Shown here in pieces: positions 56,390-64,000 of a stretch of DNA of 64,000 nt. Every line of letters starts with the position of its first letter. Within the stretch, counting starts at the first letter, position 1. Made by a program: the position numbers and the translations under genes. The DNA comes from Klebsiella pneumoniae (GTDB lineage: Bacteria; Pseudomonadota; Gammaproteobacteria; Enterobacterales; Enterobacteriaceae). Under the pieces are notes generated by a model. It was given only the letters and a program-made list of their open reading frames with translations. It was not told the DNA's origin and did no database searches. The stretch covers positions 4,097,447 to 4,161,446 of the forward strand of contig NZ_KN046818.1 in assembly GCF_000742135.1 (NCBI RefSeq). The letters are read 5' to 3'.

Positions 56390-56439
56390 ATAAGTTAAAA
56401 GACTTATTTATGATAATGCCTATTGGAATGTCTTATAGG
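56390..56439. promoter_or_regulatory. LysR-type regulator sites in the cynR-deaminase gap
   Basis: Two inverted repeats of LysR type occur: ATAAG-N8-CTTAT (56390-56407) and CCTAT-N11-ATAGG (56419-56439), the latter of the T-N11-A form and ending 7 nt before the regulator's ATG. They are likely sites for the divergent LysR protein, serving autoregulation and control of the deaminase-transporter unit. Confidence 0.5.
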
Positions 56440-56446
56440 TGGGCCG

Positions 56447-57355
56447 ATGCTTCTGCGCCAACTTTCCTACTTTATCGCTGTGGCTGAACATTGTGGCTTT
56501 TCCCGCGCCGCCGCGGCGCTGCATGTCTCCCAGCCTGCGCTGTCACAGCAGATACGCCAGCTGGAAGCGATGCTGGAGGTTCAGCTTTTCGACCGCTCTG
56601 GCCGACGTATTCGCCTGACCGATGCCGGTGAGATCTGGCTGGAGTATGCCCGTCGCGCGTTACGCGAGCTTGAGGAAGGTCGGCGCGCCTTGCATGACGC
56701 AGAAGATCTCCAGCACGGTAAACTCCGCATTGCTATGACGCCAACTTTCACTACCTATATGCTGGGCCCGCTGATGGAGGCGTACTACCGACGCTATCCT
56801 GGAGTAAAAGTGCTTATCCAGGAGATGAACCAGGAGCGGATGGAGGCGATGCTGCTGGAGGATGAACTGGATGTGGGGATTGCCTTTGACGACAGCCGGT
56901 CACAGGAAATTGTGGTTCAGCCGCTGCTGACGGAAACGCTTGCGCTGGTGGTGAGCCGTGCGCATCCGCTGGCAGGAGAGCGCGACTTGCAACTGCAGGC
57001 TCTCGACGCCCAGCCGCTAATTTTACTGAGCAGCGAGTTTGCTACCCGCGAGCAGATTGATCGTTATTGCCGCCTTCATCGGCTCGAACCAGACGTGCGG
57101 ATGGAGGCCAACTCCATCGGGGCCGTTCTGTCGGTTATTCGAAGCACAACGTTAGCAACGCTGCTGCCGGCGGCGATCGCCGGGCAGTTTGATGATGTGG
57201 TGGCGATTGAGCTAAGACCTGCGCTGCTGCAGCGCACGGCCTGTTTATTGCAGCGGCAGGGCGCCTGGCAGAGCGCCGCAGCGCGCGAATTCATCACCCT
57301 GGCCCGAGAGAACGCGATAACGATTGAGCAGGAAAACCGCCAGTCCCTTGCCTGA
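56447..57355 (+). CDS. cynR: CynR-like LysR-family regulator
   Basis: This is a 302-aa LysR regulator that resembles E. coli CynR throughout: MLLRQLSYFIAVAEHCGFSR, ALHVSQPALSQQIRQLEAML and FDRSGRRIRLTDAGE in the HTH, then MTPTFTTYMLGPLMEAYY and SSEFATREQIDRYC in the effector domain. CynR activates the cyanase operon when cyanate is present. No cynT or cynS is next to it, so its target here is probably the divergent deaminase and CynX-like genes. I start at 56447 (GGTGGG upstream) and not eight codons earlier. Confidence 0.85.
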   Translation: MLLRQLSYFIAVAEHCGFSRAAAALHVSQPALSQQIRQLEAMLEVQLFDRSGRRIRLTDAGEIWLEYARRALRELEEGRRALHDAEDLQHGKLRIAMTPTFTTYMLGPLMEAYYRRYPGVKVLIQEMNQERMEAMLLEDELDVGIAFDDSRSQEIVVQPLLTETLALVVSRAHPLAGERDLQLQALDAQPLILLSSEFATREQIDRYCRLHRLEPDVRMEANSIGAVLSVIRSTTLATLLPAAIAGQFDDVVAIELRPALLQRTACLLQRQGAWQSAAAREFITLARENAITIEQENRQSLA

Positions 57356-57364
57356 AGGACTACG

Positions 57365-58246
57365 TTACTCGCCGGCGAACTGCGACTCACGGCTGGCTTC
57401 GCTGCCGATATCGCCTTCATCGGGCTGGGCATTCTCTATAAGCATGCCTTCTTCCTTAAGCCTTTCCAGCACGTGATGAAAGAGCTGAGTCTTGTCTGGC
57501 TCAGCCATATTCTGCAACTTCTCATTAAATACAGTATGGGACTGAACAAGATAATGGATAAATTCCAGCAATACCTCACTTTGCGGCAGGACGGTTAATT
57601 CCTGCTGGATGTAACGGGTTTGATCCAGTAGCGGATTTTTCGTCACGTCCATAGGCCGGGCGCTAATACTGTGGGCGTATATTTTCTCAATGGCCTGGCT
57701 GGTGATATAGATGCGGTTCAATGATATCGAGGGGCGTTCGTCTTCCTCTGGAATGAAATGACAATAAACAAATGGTTTATCCGGCAGCATCATGCTGAGG
57801 CGGTTTTCGAAAAGAATATCATCTGGCGCCTCCAGCAGCGCCATTAGGTTCCGACAGTGTGGATGCCAGAGCCCTGAAGCAAATACCTTTACGTTGAACT
57901 GGGTTACCGTATTTCCGCGCAGGGTTTCCATCGTCGGAATATCGCCTTCAAGTCGCAGAATGCTGCGGATATGGGAGTGATGCGACCAGACTGTTTCTCC
58001 TGCCTCGACTGAGGTAAATGGATTAAACGCGCTGGTTACCTCTTTTTCCTGATGGGAGAGGACGGCGATTTTTAATATTCCCGGCGTTGGGTTAAGCTTA
58101 AGACATAGATTGATTGCGCCTATATCATGCCAGTGAAGAATGTCTTCCAGTTCGCAGTTTAATAATTTTTGCGCCCGCGCCAGAGAGCAATACTCCATTG
58201 GCGGTAAATTATTTAGCTTCCAGATATTCCGTTCTGTAATATTCAT
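57365..58246 (-). CDS. Unrecognised 293-aa protein
   Basis: I cannot assign this protein. It is 293 aa, soluble, with no signal or membrane segment. The N-terminal part EYCSLARAQKLLNCELEDIL plus HWHDIGAINLCLKL looks like a short helix-turn-helix type module (a 'decides by location' binding unit seen in accessory enterobacterial proteins, from memory and unsure). The middle is beta-rich with several His and Trp (TVWSHHSHIRSI, GLWHPHCRNLMALL). The C-terminus is helical and acidic (LERLKEEGMLIENAQPDEGD). GC content falls here and stays low upstream, which suggests a foreign origin. It ends 9 nt from cynR, tail to tail. Confidence 0.7.
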   Translation of the reverse strand: MNITERNIWKLNNLPPMEYCSLARAQKLLNCELEDILHWHDIGAINLCLKLNPTPGILKIAVLSHQEKEVTSAFNPFTSVEAGETVWSHHSHIRSILRLEGDIPTMETLRGNTVTQFNVKVFASGLWHPHCRNLMALLEAPDDILFENRLSMMLPDKPFVYCHFIPEEDERPSISLNRIYITSQAIEKIYAHSISARPMDVTKNPLLDQTRYIQQELTVLPQSEVLLEFIHYLVQSHTVFNEKLQNMAEPDKTQLFHHVLERLKEEGMLIENAQPDEGDIGSEASRESQFAGE

Positions 58247-58613
58247 AAGAATTGTATGTCGATGAAAAAATAAATCGCCATGGTGAGCAAAAGTATCAAT
58301 GACAATGATTTATTTTTTCTGCTGACTTCCTTTACCTGATTAACAAAATCCATTCACATTGAGAATAATATATCGATAAATTGGCTGTTTTTATTGTTTT
58401 GCTGCCGCATATTTACTCTTTCCCGTTATCTTATCATCTCTTATTCGTAGAGAAAAATAGTTTGCTGAATATAAGTGTTTCTTCCTGTTTAGCAGCAATA
58501 TTTAAGGTGAGTATGAGCGGAGCACGAAAAAAGGGACGGTCAATTTGGCAAACTTTGTGGTAGGCAGGAAGTATCAAACAGACGCCTGCGGCGCCTGTCG
58601 AACCTACCTGTAG
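58247..58613. other. AT-rich gap with no clear gene
   Basis: This 367-nt stretch is clearly more AT-rich than the window average. It contains the promoter region of the gene at 57365 and several T/A runs. The only ORF-like pieces are a 60-codon frame from a TTG at 58381 and, inside it, a 16-codon mini-ORF (ATG at 58513, MSGARKKGRSIWQTLW) with AAGGTGAG before it. Neither has other support. Confidence 0.5.
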
Positions 58614-59096
58614 TTATTGCGGCATAGACAGGAAGCGGTCACCCGGTTGCGCGATGGCATACCAGGCCATCATTTCGGCAGTGCCTGGCTGGCCTTCAGC
58701 AGGCGCCCAGGCCATAGTGTCAACTTCGGCAAGCGGTTGATAAGCGCCTTGTTTGACTTCAAATACCATGCCGCCTGCGTCGAGCGAGAGCACCGTATGC
58801 CAGGTGCCAGCCTCCATTTCCAGCGCCGTACAGGTTTCACCCAGCACCACCCGGTTGGTGACCACGCCGTGGTCATCAAAATTCAGCACTACAAATCGGC
58901 CTTTCAGTGGCAGTAAAAGTTCGAAGGTATGTCTGTGCCGGTGCGGGCGGATATAGGTGCCGGGTTCCATGGCGATGGCCAGACGCTGTATCGGGTCGCT
59001 CAGTTCAGGATGAAAATTGCGATGGGCACGCAGGCGCGGAGCACTGGCTGCCGCTTCGCTCTGCTGCTGCATATCGCTGAGGGTGATCTGTTTCAT
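58614..59096 (-). CDS. WbuC-type cupin metalloprotein
   Basis: This is a 160-aa cupin-fold protein of the WbuC family, often found in or near O-antigen loci, with unknown activity. The metal-binding cupin motif is visible in RPHRHRHTFELLLPLKGRFV, with the second His in GTWHTVLSLDAGG. No polysaccharide genes are nearby. It stands alone between the AT-rich gap and tRNA-Arg. The ATG (MKQITLSDMQQQSE) has GAGCCAGGCG upstream, an unremarkable ribosome site. Confidence 0.82.
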   Translation of the reverse strand: MKQITLSDMQQQSEAAASAPRLRAHRNFHPELSDPIQRLAIAMEPGTYIRPHRHRHTFELLLPLKGRFVVLNFDDHGVVTNRVVLGETCTALEMEAGTWHTVLSLDAGGMVFEVKQGAYQPLAEVDTMAWAPAEGQPGTAEMMAWYAIAQPGDRFLSMPQ

Positions 59097-59344
59097 ATCA
59101 ACGCCTGGCTCCTGTATCGTCCAGAGAAGGTTATAAAAGGTCGCGGCTAGTGACTGAAAAAGTCAGAAGGTATTGTACGCAGAAATGCGCGTTGCTGTCG
59201 GTTTATTGTGTGCGTGATTGACAAAGACACGTTCCTTTCTGGCAGGACTAACCATACTGAAATCGTTGGCTAATTATGATTACGAGAAGAATACGTTCTG
59301 GCTGGCGTTTAGGTCATCGTGGTGAATGGCGGGCAACTTTTATA

Positions 59345-59419
59345 TGGTGTCCCCTGCAGGAATCGAACCTGCAACTAGCCCTTAGGAGGGGCTCGTTATA
59401 TCCATTTAACTAAGGGGAC
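59345..59419 (-). tRNA. argW: tRNA-Arg (anticodon CCT)
   Basis: This 75-nt tRNA has 5' GTCCCCTTAGTTAAATGGAT, anticodon arm GAGCCCCTCCTAAGGGCTA (CCT), T-loop GGTTCGATTCC and encoded CCA. A -10 element TATACT lies at 59431-59436 on the minus strand. argW is the attachment site of prophages in E. coli; its 3' end faces the AT-rich segment here. No integrase or repeated 3' end was seen. Confidence 0.96.
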
Positions 59420-59508
59420 AAGGCGGCACGAGTATAGCGTTTTTTGCCCGCCTGAGTAAGAGCCATACCGTCTGACTGCTTAAACCCTCGCCACTCAGGG
59501 CGCTTTTT

Positions 59509-60438
59509 TTATGCCCGGTCGGCCTTTTTCCCTTTCTCCGCCGCCTGGGCGCGGGCTTCCGCTTTTCGCTTGCTGCTCATATCGTTACGGATCTGCGCAT
59601 GGCTCAGCAGTGCGAAGATGAAGGTCCCGCCACAGATATTTCCCGCCAGGGTCGGCAGGGCGAACGGCCAGATAAAGTCGCTCCAGGGCAGATTTCCATT
59701 AAACACCAGATAAAGGATCTCGACCGAGCCCACCACAATATGGGTGGTATCCGCCAGGGCGATAAGCCAGGTCATGAGAATAATCACCACGATTTTGGCG
59801 GCGCCGGCGACAGGAAACATCCAGACCATGGTGGCGACCAGCCAGCCGGAAATAATCGCATTGGCGAACATCTCTGTCGGACTGTTCTTCATTACGTCTT
59901 CGGCGATGCTGACAAAGGCCTGACGGGTTGGCTCATCAAAAATAGGCATATAATTGAAGGCCCATGCGGCCACCGCGGTACCGATGAGATTGCCCGCCAG
60001 CACCACCGACCATAGCCGCATCAGCAAACCGACGTTACCGAGGGTGGGATTATGCATCACTGGCAGAACGGCGGTGACCGTATTTTCAGTGAACAGCTGC
60101 TGGCGGGCCATAATTACGATAATAAAGCCGAAGGTGTAGCCGAGGTTTTCCAGCAAAAAACCTCCCGGGATCCCCTCCAGTTTGACGTGAAAAATTCCCT
60201 TCGCCAGCAGGGAGGCCCCCATCGACAGGCCGGCCGCAATCGCTGACCATAGCAGGGCCAGCGCATCGCGCTCCATCTCTTTTTCCCCTTCCTGGCGAAT
60301 ATGTTCATGGATCGCCATCGCCCGCGAGGGAAGGCGATCTTCATTTACTTCGATCTCTTCACCACGCTGATTTTCCTCACTTTCCACTTCTCTTTCGTCA
60401 TCCTCTGCCTTTAATTTGTTATTGTCTAGTTCATCCAT
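59509..60438 (-). CDS. yfdC: YfdC, formate/nitrite transporter-family protein
   Basis: This 309-aa inner-membrane protein belongs to the FNT (FocA/NirC) family; its substrate is not established. A strongly acidic cytoplasmic N-terminus (DELDNNKLKAEDDEREVESE and onward) precedes six membrane segments from about residue 60 (ALALLWSAIAAGLSMGASLL). The family pore region corresponds to VVLAGNLIGTAVAAW and LPTLAGNICGGTFIFALL. The C-terminus is Lys/Ala-rich (KRKAEARAQAAEKGKKADRA). Divergent from mlaA with a 289-nt gap. Confidence 0.93.
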   Translation of the reverse strand: MDELDNNKLKAEDDEREVESEENQRGEEIEVNEDRLPSRAMAIHEHIRQEGEKEMERDALALLWSAIAAGLSMGASLLAKGIFHVKLEGIPGGFLLENLGYTFGFIIVIMARQQLFTENTVTAVLPVMHNPTLGNVGLLMRLWSVVLAGNLIGTAVAAWAFNYMPIFDEPTRQAFVSIAEDVMKNSPTEMFANAIISGWLVATMVWMFPVAGAAKIVVIILMTWLIALADTTHIVVGSVEILYLVFNGNLPWSDFIWPFALPTLAGNICGGTFIFALLSHAQIRNDMSSKRKAEARAQAAEKGKKADRA

Positions 60439-60727
60439 TTCGTGGCCCTCGCTATCAATCTGTATAGTTATAGCGTAGCGGCTTTCCCTGCCGTCTGGCT
60501 GGGCATACTCTGAAATCGCAAAAATGGTAACGTCAGATTTTTGTCGCTCCGGTAGAATAGGAGCCCCGCGATTTCGTTATTCCCAGGCTAAGATCAAATC
60601 AACAACTTGGGTGATATAGACATCGTTCAACGTGCTGTTACAATCGCTCACATCTTTACGGGCGGAAGCGTTGTCTTTCCGTCATGGATGGCAACTCGCG
60701 ATAGCCATAAAAACCAGGGAGACATCT

Positions 60728-61489
60728 ATGAATTATCGCCTGTCGGCGCTTGCGCTTGGCGCCACATTGCTGGTGGGATGTGCCAGTTCCAGCTCTGGCG
60801 ATCGGCCGCAGGGGCGCTCAGACCCGTTAGAAGGGTTTAACCGCACGATGTTTAACTTCAACTTTAATGTGGTTGATCCTTACGTACTTCGCCCCGTCGC
60901 GGTGGCATGGCGCGACTACGTCCCACAGCCGGCGCGCAACGGGTTAAGCAATTTTACCAGTAACCTGGAAGAGCCGGCAGTGATGGTGAACTACTTCCTG
61001 CAGGGCGACCCCTATAAAGGTATGGTGCATTTTACCCGCTTCTTCCTGAACACCATTCTCGGTATGGGTGGGCTTATCGATGTGGCCGGGATGGCGAATC
61101 CGCAGCTACAGCGGGTTGAGCCACATCGTTTCGGCAGTACGCTTGGGCATTATGGCGTTGGCTATGGCCCGTATGTTCAGTTGCCGTTCTATGGAAGCTT
61201 TACCCTGCGCGACGAAGGCGGCGATATGGCCGATGGCTTGTATCCGGTGCTCTCCTGGCTGACCTGGCCGATGTCGATCGGTAAATGGGCGGTGGAAGGG
61301 ATTGAGACACGTGCTCAGCTGCTGGATTCCGACGGCCTGCTGCGCCAGTCTTCCGACCCTTACATTCTGATGCGTGAAGCCTACTTCCAGCGTCATGACT
61401 TTATCGCCAACGGCGGTAAGCTGACCCCGGCGGACAACCCGAATGCTCAGGCTATTCAGGATGAGCTGAAGGATATCGATTCACAGTGA
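60728..61489 (+). CDS. mlaA: MlaA (VacJ), outer-membrane lipid-asymmetry lipoprotein
   Basis: MlaA removes phospholipids from the outer leaflet of the outer membrane, working with OmpC/OmpF, and hands them to MlaC. The 253-aa precursor has a lipobox LLVGC with Cys18, followed by Ala, so outer-membrane sorting is expected. The mature part has SDPLEGFNRTMFNFNFNVVD and FFLNTILGMGGLIDVAGM (the donut-like helix region). I start at ATG 60728, with GGGAGACATCT upstream; a longer frame from 60632 lacks support. Terminator follows. Confidence 0.96.
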   Translation: MNYRLSALALGATLLVGCASSSSGDRPQGRSDPLEGFNRTMFNFNFNVVDPYVLRPVAVAWRDYVPQPARNGLSNFTSNLEEPAVMVNYFLQGDPYKGMVHFTRFFLNTILGMGGLIDVAGMANPQLQRVEPHRFGSTLGHYGVGYGPYVQLPFYGSFTLRDEGGDMADGLYPVLSWLTWPMSIGKWAVEGIETRAQLLDSDGLLRQSSDPYILMREAYFQRHDFIANGGKLTPADNPNAQAIQDELKDIDSQ

Positions 61490-61502
61490 TCGGCGAATGA
61501 TA

Positions 61503-61536
61503 AAAAAAGGGTGAACATAATGTTCACCCTTTTTTG
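61503..61536 (+). terminator. Terminator between mlaA and fadL
   Basis: AAAAAAGGGTGAACA-TAA-TGTTCACCCTTTTTT is a long perfect stem with T-runs on both strands. It ends mlaA and probably also fadL, since the two genes converge. Confidence 0.93.
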
Positions 61537-61550
61537 TGGCGCGCTGCTTA

Positions 61551-62873
61551 TCAGAAGCGGTAGTTGAAGTTAGCGCCGTACAGCCAGGCGGTTCCTTCGG
61601 AACGGAAGGTATACGGGCCTTCCTTAATTTCAACATGCTGCCCGTGCATGTATGAAACGCCGACGTCAACCGAGGCATCTTTATTGAACGCGTAGGTGGT
61701 ACCAGCGCTCAGCCACAGGCGATCCTGGTCCGGAATAGAGATAGAGCGGTTATTAGCCGGCACCGGGCTGTCATCGAAGGCGATACCGGTACGGAAGGTC
61801 CAGTTATCGTCATAATAATAGGTGGTCCCCAGCGCAAGACGATAGGCGTCCTTGAAGCCTTCCTCTTTATAGAACAGCGTCTGGCCGTTGCTGCCGGTGG
61901 CTTTCAGCTCCTGGAACTGACTCCAGCTGGTGTAGGTCAGGCTATAGTGGACCGCCCACTGCGGCGCCACGCGGTTATAGCCGGACAGCTCCCACATTTC
62001 CGGCAGGTTAAGGGTTAGCGAACCATTGGTCGTCTGGCCGCTGGTGCCCGCCGGCAGGCCGAAGTTGCCGAGGATCTGGTTATAGGCCGCCGGCAGGCTG
62101 CTGCGGTAGTTACCGTCGAAGTCGATCTTGACCTCAGAACGGTAGGTTAAACCGTAGCGGTTATTCTTATCCAGCTCATAGAGGATCCCGGCGTTCCAGC
62201 CGAAGCCCCACGCGTTGCCATTAAGATGGGCGATCTGCGTGTCGGCCGGGATCTTCGCTACCTGGCCCGCCAGCGCCGGCGGCAGCGCGCCAGAGCCTGC
62301 GACAATCTGCCCCAGATCGCCGGCATAGCGCTCGATCTTCGCCTTGGCGTAGACCGCGTCAAAGCCTAAGCCGAAGCTCCAGTTGCTGTCGAGGCGGTAG
62401 GCGCCGCTCAGGTTGAAGTTCGCGGTGGTCAGGTCGGTTTTACCGCCCATGCTGCCGGCCGCATAATCATCGTTATACTCTGTTGCCAGACCATAGTTAG
62501 AGGTGATAGACGCCCCCCAACCAAATTGGTCGTTAATCGGCGCGACAAAGTGGAAGTTGGGCACCCACGCCGTCGGGGCGATATTGTCTGCTTTCAGGCT
62601 CTTGCCGGTGGGAGAGGTGCCCGAAACATTAACGCCCGGGTCGACAAACACGGCGCCCGCCGACATGGTCGGGCGGTCAAACATCATAATTAATGCCGGG
62701 TTACGACTGGCATTACCAGCATCGTCAGCGATCGCCCCTTCACCGGAATAGGCACGACCCAGCCCCGATGCAGAGAATTCGTTGAGCTGGAAGCCTGCTG
62801 ACCAGGCCTGGGTGGAAACAAGTGCGACAGCCACTGCAAGGGCAGATTGGGTAAAGCGGGTTTTCTGGCTCAT
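61551..62873 (-). CDS. fadL: FadL, outer-membrane long-chain fatty acid transporter
   Basis: FadL is a 14-strand beta-barrel with an N-terminal hatch that carries long-chain fatty acids across the outer membrane. The 440-aa precursor from [20 protein letters not shown] has a Sec signal ending near AWSA; mature start [20 protein letters not shown] includes the hatch with NPA in [14 protein letters not shown]. The C-terminal residue is Phe (GANFNYRF), typical of barrel assembly. I chose the second ATG (62873), which has TGAGGTT at better distance than the one two codons earlier. FadR-like sites lie upstream. Confidence 0.97.
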   Translation of the reverse strand: MSQKTRFTQSALAVAVALVSTQAWSAGFQLNEFSASGLGRAYSGEGAIADDAGNASRNPALIMMFDRPTMSAGAVFVDPGVNVSGTSPTGKSLKADNIAPTAWVPNFHFVAPINDQFGWGASITSNYGLATEYNDDYAAGSMGGKTDLTTANFNLSGAYRLDSNWSFGLGFDAVYAKAKIERYAGDLGQIVAGSGALPPALAGQVAKIPADTQIAHLNGNAWGFGWNAGILYELDKNNRYGLTYRSEVKIDFDGNYRSSLPAAYNQILGNFGLPAGTSGQTTNGSLTLNLPEMWELSGYNRVAPQWAVHYSLTYTSWSQFQELKATGSNGQTLFYKEEGFKDAYRLALGTTYYYDDNWTFRTGIAFDDSPVPANNRSISIPDQDRLWLSAGTTYAFNKDASVDVGVSYMHGQHVEIKEGPYTFRSEGTAWLYGANFNYRF

Positions 62874-62959
62874 GCCCATAACCTCATTGAGTTATTTTTT
62901 TTTAAACTATGTTACATGCCGTAACAGAAGCGCGGGAGTGTAGGGTCTGCGGTACAACC

Positions 62960-63000
62960 AAGAAATCAGACCAGTGCGCTGAGTATAGGTCTGACCAGAT
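62960..63000 (-). promoter_or_regulatory. Two FadR-like operators upstream of fadL
   Basis: 62984-63000 contains the perfect palindrome GGTCTGACC and 62960-62976 a weaker one (ATCAGACCAGT). Both match the core of FadR sites (TGGTCNGACCA). E. coli fadL also has two FadR operators. Long-chain acyl-CoA would release FadR and induce fadL. Confidence 0.7.
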
Positions 63001-63246
63001 GATTTGTTGCAAGTATGTTTATGAAGTTTTTCAATTGTGATAACAGAAACGCGATCCAGCTGGCAAAAATCTCGGAGAGAGCAAGGGGGACAGAAGGGGA
63101 TTTTTGTTTTAGATCATTTTTAAGTGTGATTTCTGTCACTTAACGCCGGCAGAGCGATTCTCGGCTGGAGGCTCACCGGGGACAGGGCGTAAAATAGGCA
63201 CATAATTTTTCTGGCACCGAAGGTGCATCTCCAGAGGAAATCTACG

Positions 63247-63531
63247 ATGAGTAAATGTAGCGCTGATGAAACCCCGGTTTGCTGCTGTATGGATGTTGGC
63301 ACGATTGTTGACAACACCGACTGCACCGCCTCCTACAGCCGCGTATTCGCCAACCGCGCTGAAGCCGAGCAAACGCTCGCCGCGTTAAGCGAAAAAGCCC
63401 GCAATGTCGAATCTGAGCCGTGCCAAATTAACCCAACCTTCACTGACGTTGACGGCGGTGTGCAGCTGGATATCGATTTTGTTTTCAGCTGCGAAGCAGA
63501 ATCCCTGATCTTCCAGCTGGGCTTACGTTAA
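63247..63531 (+). CDS. yfcZ: YfcZ, DUF406 protein
   Basis: This is a 94-aa cytoplasmic protein of the YfcZ/YiiS (DUF406) family, unknown function. It is rich in cysteine near the start (SKCSADETPVCCCMDVGTIV) and has a further Cys in SEPCQIN and FSCEAES. The chosen start is ATG 63247, with AGAGGAAAT about 9 nt upstream. It lies between fadL and fadI as in E. coli. The CCC run could coordinate metal, which is speculative. Confidence 0.93.
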   Translation: MSKCSADETPVCCCMDVGTIVDNTDCTASYSRVFANRAEAEQTLAALSEKARNVESEPCQINPTFTDVDGGVQLDIDFVFSCEAESLIFQLGLR

Positions 63532-63646
63532 TCCTTCCCCCTCGACGCCCCTGATAAGGGGCGTTTCCTTTTCTTTTCACTGTGTTTTGGCTCGCAATTT
63601 TGCGCTTCTCCGATTGGCTTAATGTAAAAAATTAGTTAAGAATGTT

Positions 63647-63663
63647 ATCAGGTCAGACCACTT
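63647..63663 (+). promoter_or_regulatory. FadR operator upstream of fadI
   Basis: ATCAGGTCAGACCACTT contains the perfect core GGTC-A-GACC and lies 28 nt before the fadI start codon. It resembles FadR sites in fad promoters. fadI is a FadR target in E. coli. Confidence 0.75.
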
Positions 63664-63690
63664 GGTTGTCTTGGTTAACAGGGGAGTGTT

Positions 63691-64000
63691 ATGAGTCAGG
63701 CATTACCGCTTATCACCCGTCAGGGCGATCGCATTGCCATTGTCACGGGGTTACGCACGCCATTTGCTCGTCAGGCTACGGCTTTTCATGGCGTTCCAGC
63801 CATTGATTTAGGAAAAATGGTGGTTGGCGAGATGCTGGCGCGCAGCGACATTCCTGCCGAAGTCATCGAGCAACTGGTCTTTGGCCAGGTGGTGCAGATG
63901 CCGGAAGCGCCGAACATCGCCCGGGAAATTGTGCTGGGTACCGGCATGAGCGTACATACCGACGCCTATAGCGTCAGCCGCGCCTGCGCCACCAGTTTCC
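63691..64000 (+). CDS. fadI: FadI, anaerobic 3-ketoacyl-CoA thiolase, 5' part (truncated by window end)
   Basis: Only the first 103 codons are visible. FadI cleaves 3-ketoacyl-CoA in the FadIJ beta-oxidation complex. The frame starts [20 protein letters not shown], has [17 protein letters not shown], and reaches the active-site cysteine Cys99 in [10 protein letters not shown] just before the window ends. GGGGAG lies 5 nt before the ATG. A FadR-like operator lies upstream and yfcZ precedes it. Confidence 0.96.

Noticed and set aside
58381-58563. 60-codon open frame from TTG in the AT-rich gap
   Set aside because: TTG start with no ribosome site; hydrophobic start is explained by AT-rich sequence. 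Only the internal 16-codon piece has a ribosome site and is kept as a weak finding.
59097-59344. Prophage attachment duplicate next to tRNA-Arg
   Set aside because: No second copy of the tRNA 3' end was seen in the flanking gap or near the 57365 gene, and no integrase is present.

Overview
The window is a stretch of enterobacterial chromosome. The eut order, hemF-amiA, cysPTWAM, crr-ptsI-ptsH, cysK-cysZ, zipA-ligA, gltX, nupC/mntH, glk, pyrSR (ypdAB), alaC, mlaA, fadL and fadI all follow the Escherichia/Salmonella backbone. High GC, ipdC beside yfeO-glk, ptsJ divergent from pdxK and a CynR/CynX-type pair point to Klebsiella (K. pneumoniae complex) or a very close relative. This is judged from remembered protein sequences and gene order; no search was run. 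The window opens inside eutD and closes inside fadI. There is no integrase, transposase, CRISPR array or rRNA.

Layout. 1-12.2 kb: the distal ethanolamine utilisation operon (eutD', M, N, E, J, G, H, A, B, C, L, K, R), encoding a bacterial microcompartment that splits ethanolamine and processes acetaldehyde, plus its AraC-type activator. 12.3-16.8 kb: hemF-amiA, ypeA-yfeZ, lipoprotein yfeY and peroxidase yfeX. 16.8-17.2 kb: GC-rich hairpins and a decayed DUF559 gene. 17.4-22.2 kb: sulfate/thiosulfate importer cysPTWA and cysM. 22.2-25.3 kb: a SnoaL-like gene, ptsJ/pdxK and a coupled 79-codon ORF. 25.3-31.5 kb: crr-ptsI-ptsH, cysK, cysZ, zipA. 31.5-38.6 kb: ligA, ypeB, yfeH/yfeR, a Val-Val-Lys tRNA operon, gltX, yfeC-yfeD. 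38.8-44.7 kb: two tRNA-Ala genes, pdeA, nupC, mntH, ypeC. 44.8-54.3 kb: an aldo/keto reductase divergent from ipdC, yfeO, glk, pyrSR, alaC and the tiny ypdK. 54.7-59.4 kb, the most accessory part: a CynX-like transporter and a deaminase divergent from a CynR-like regulator, an unrecognised 293-aa gene, an AT-rich gap, a WbuC-type cupin and tRNA-Arg(CCT). 59.5-64 kb: yfdC, mlaA, fadL, yfcZ, fadI'.

Functional links. The eut genes form one polycistron whose joins are short or overlapping. CysPTWA brings in sulfate or thiosulfate, and CysK and CysM make cysteine or S-sulfocysteine; both promoter regions look CysB-type. PTS components, glk and the pyruvate-sensing PyrSR system connect sugar and pyruvate supply, with Cra-like sites before ptsH and between yfeO and glk. 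FadR-like sites lie before fadL and fadI, tying fatty-acid uptake to beta-oxidation.

No clearly new multi-gene system was found. The points most worth checking are: an alanine-codon-rich mini-ORF with hairpins just before alaC; a tRNA-Val copy that lost the near-universal C56; a GalR/LacI-type operator between the aldo/keto reductase and ipdC; the cyn-like locus without cyanase; the unrecognised gene near argW; the 79-codon ORF coupled to pdxK; and the DUF559 remnant.
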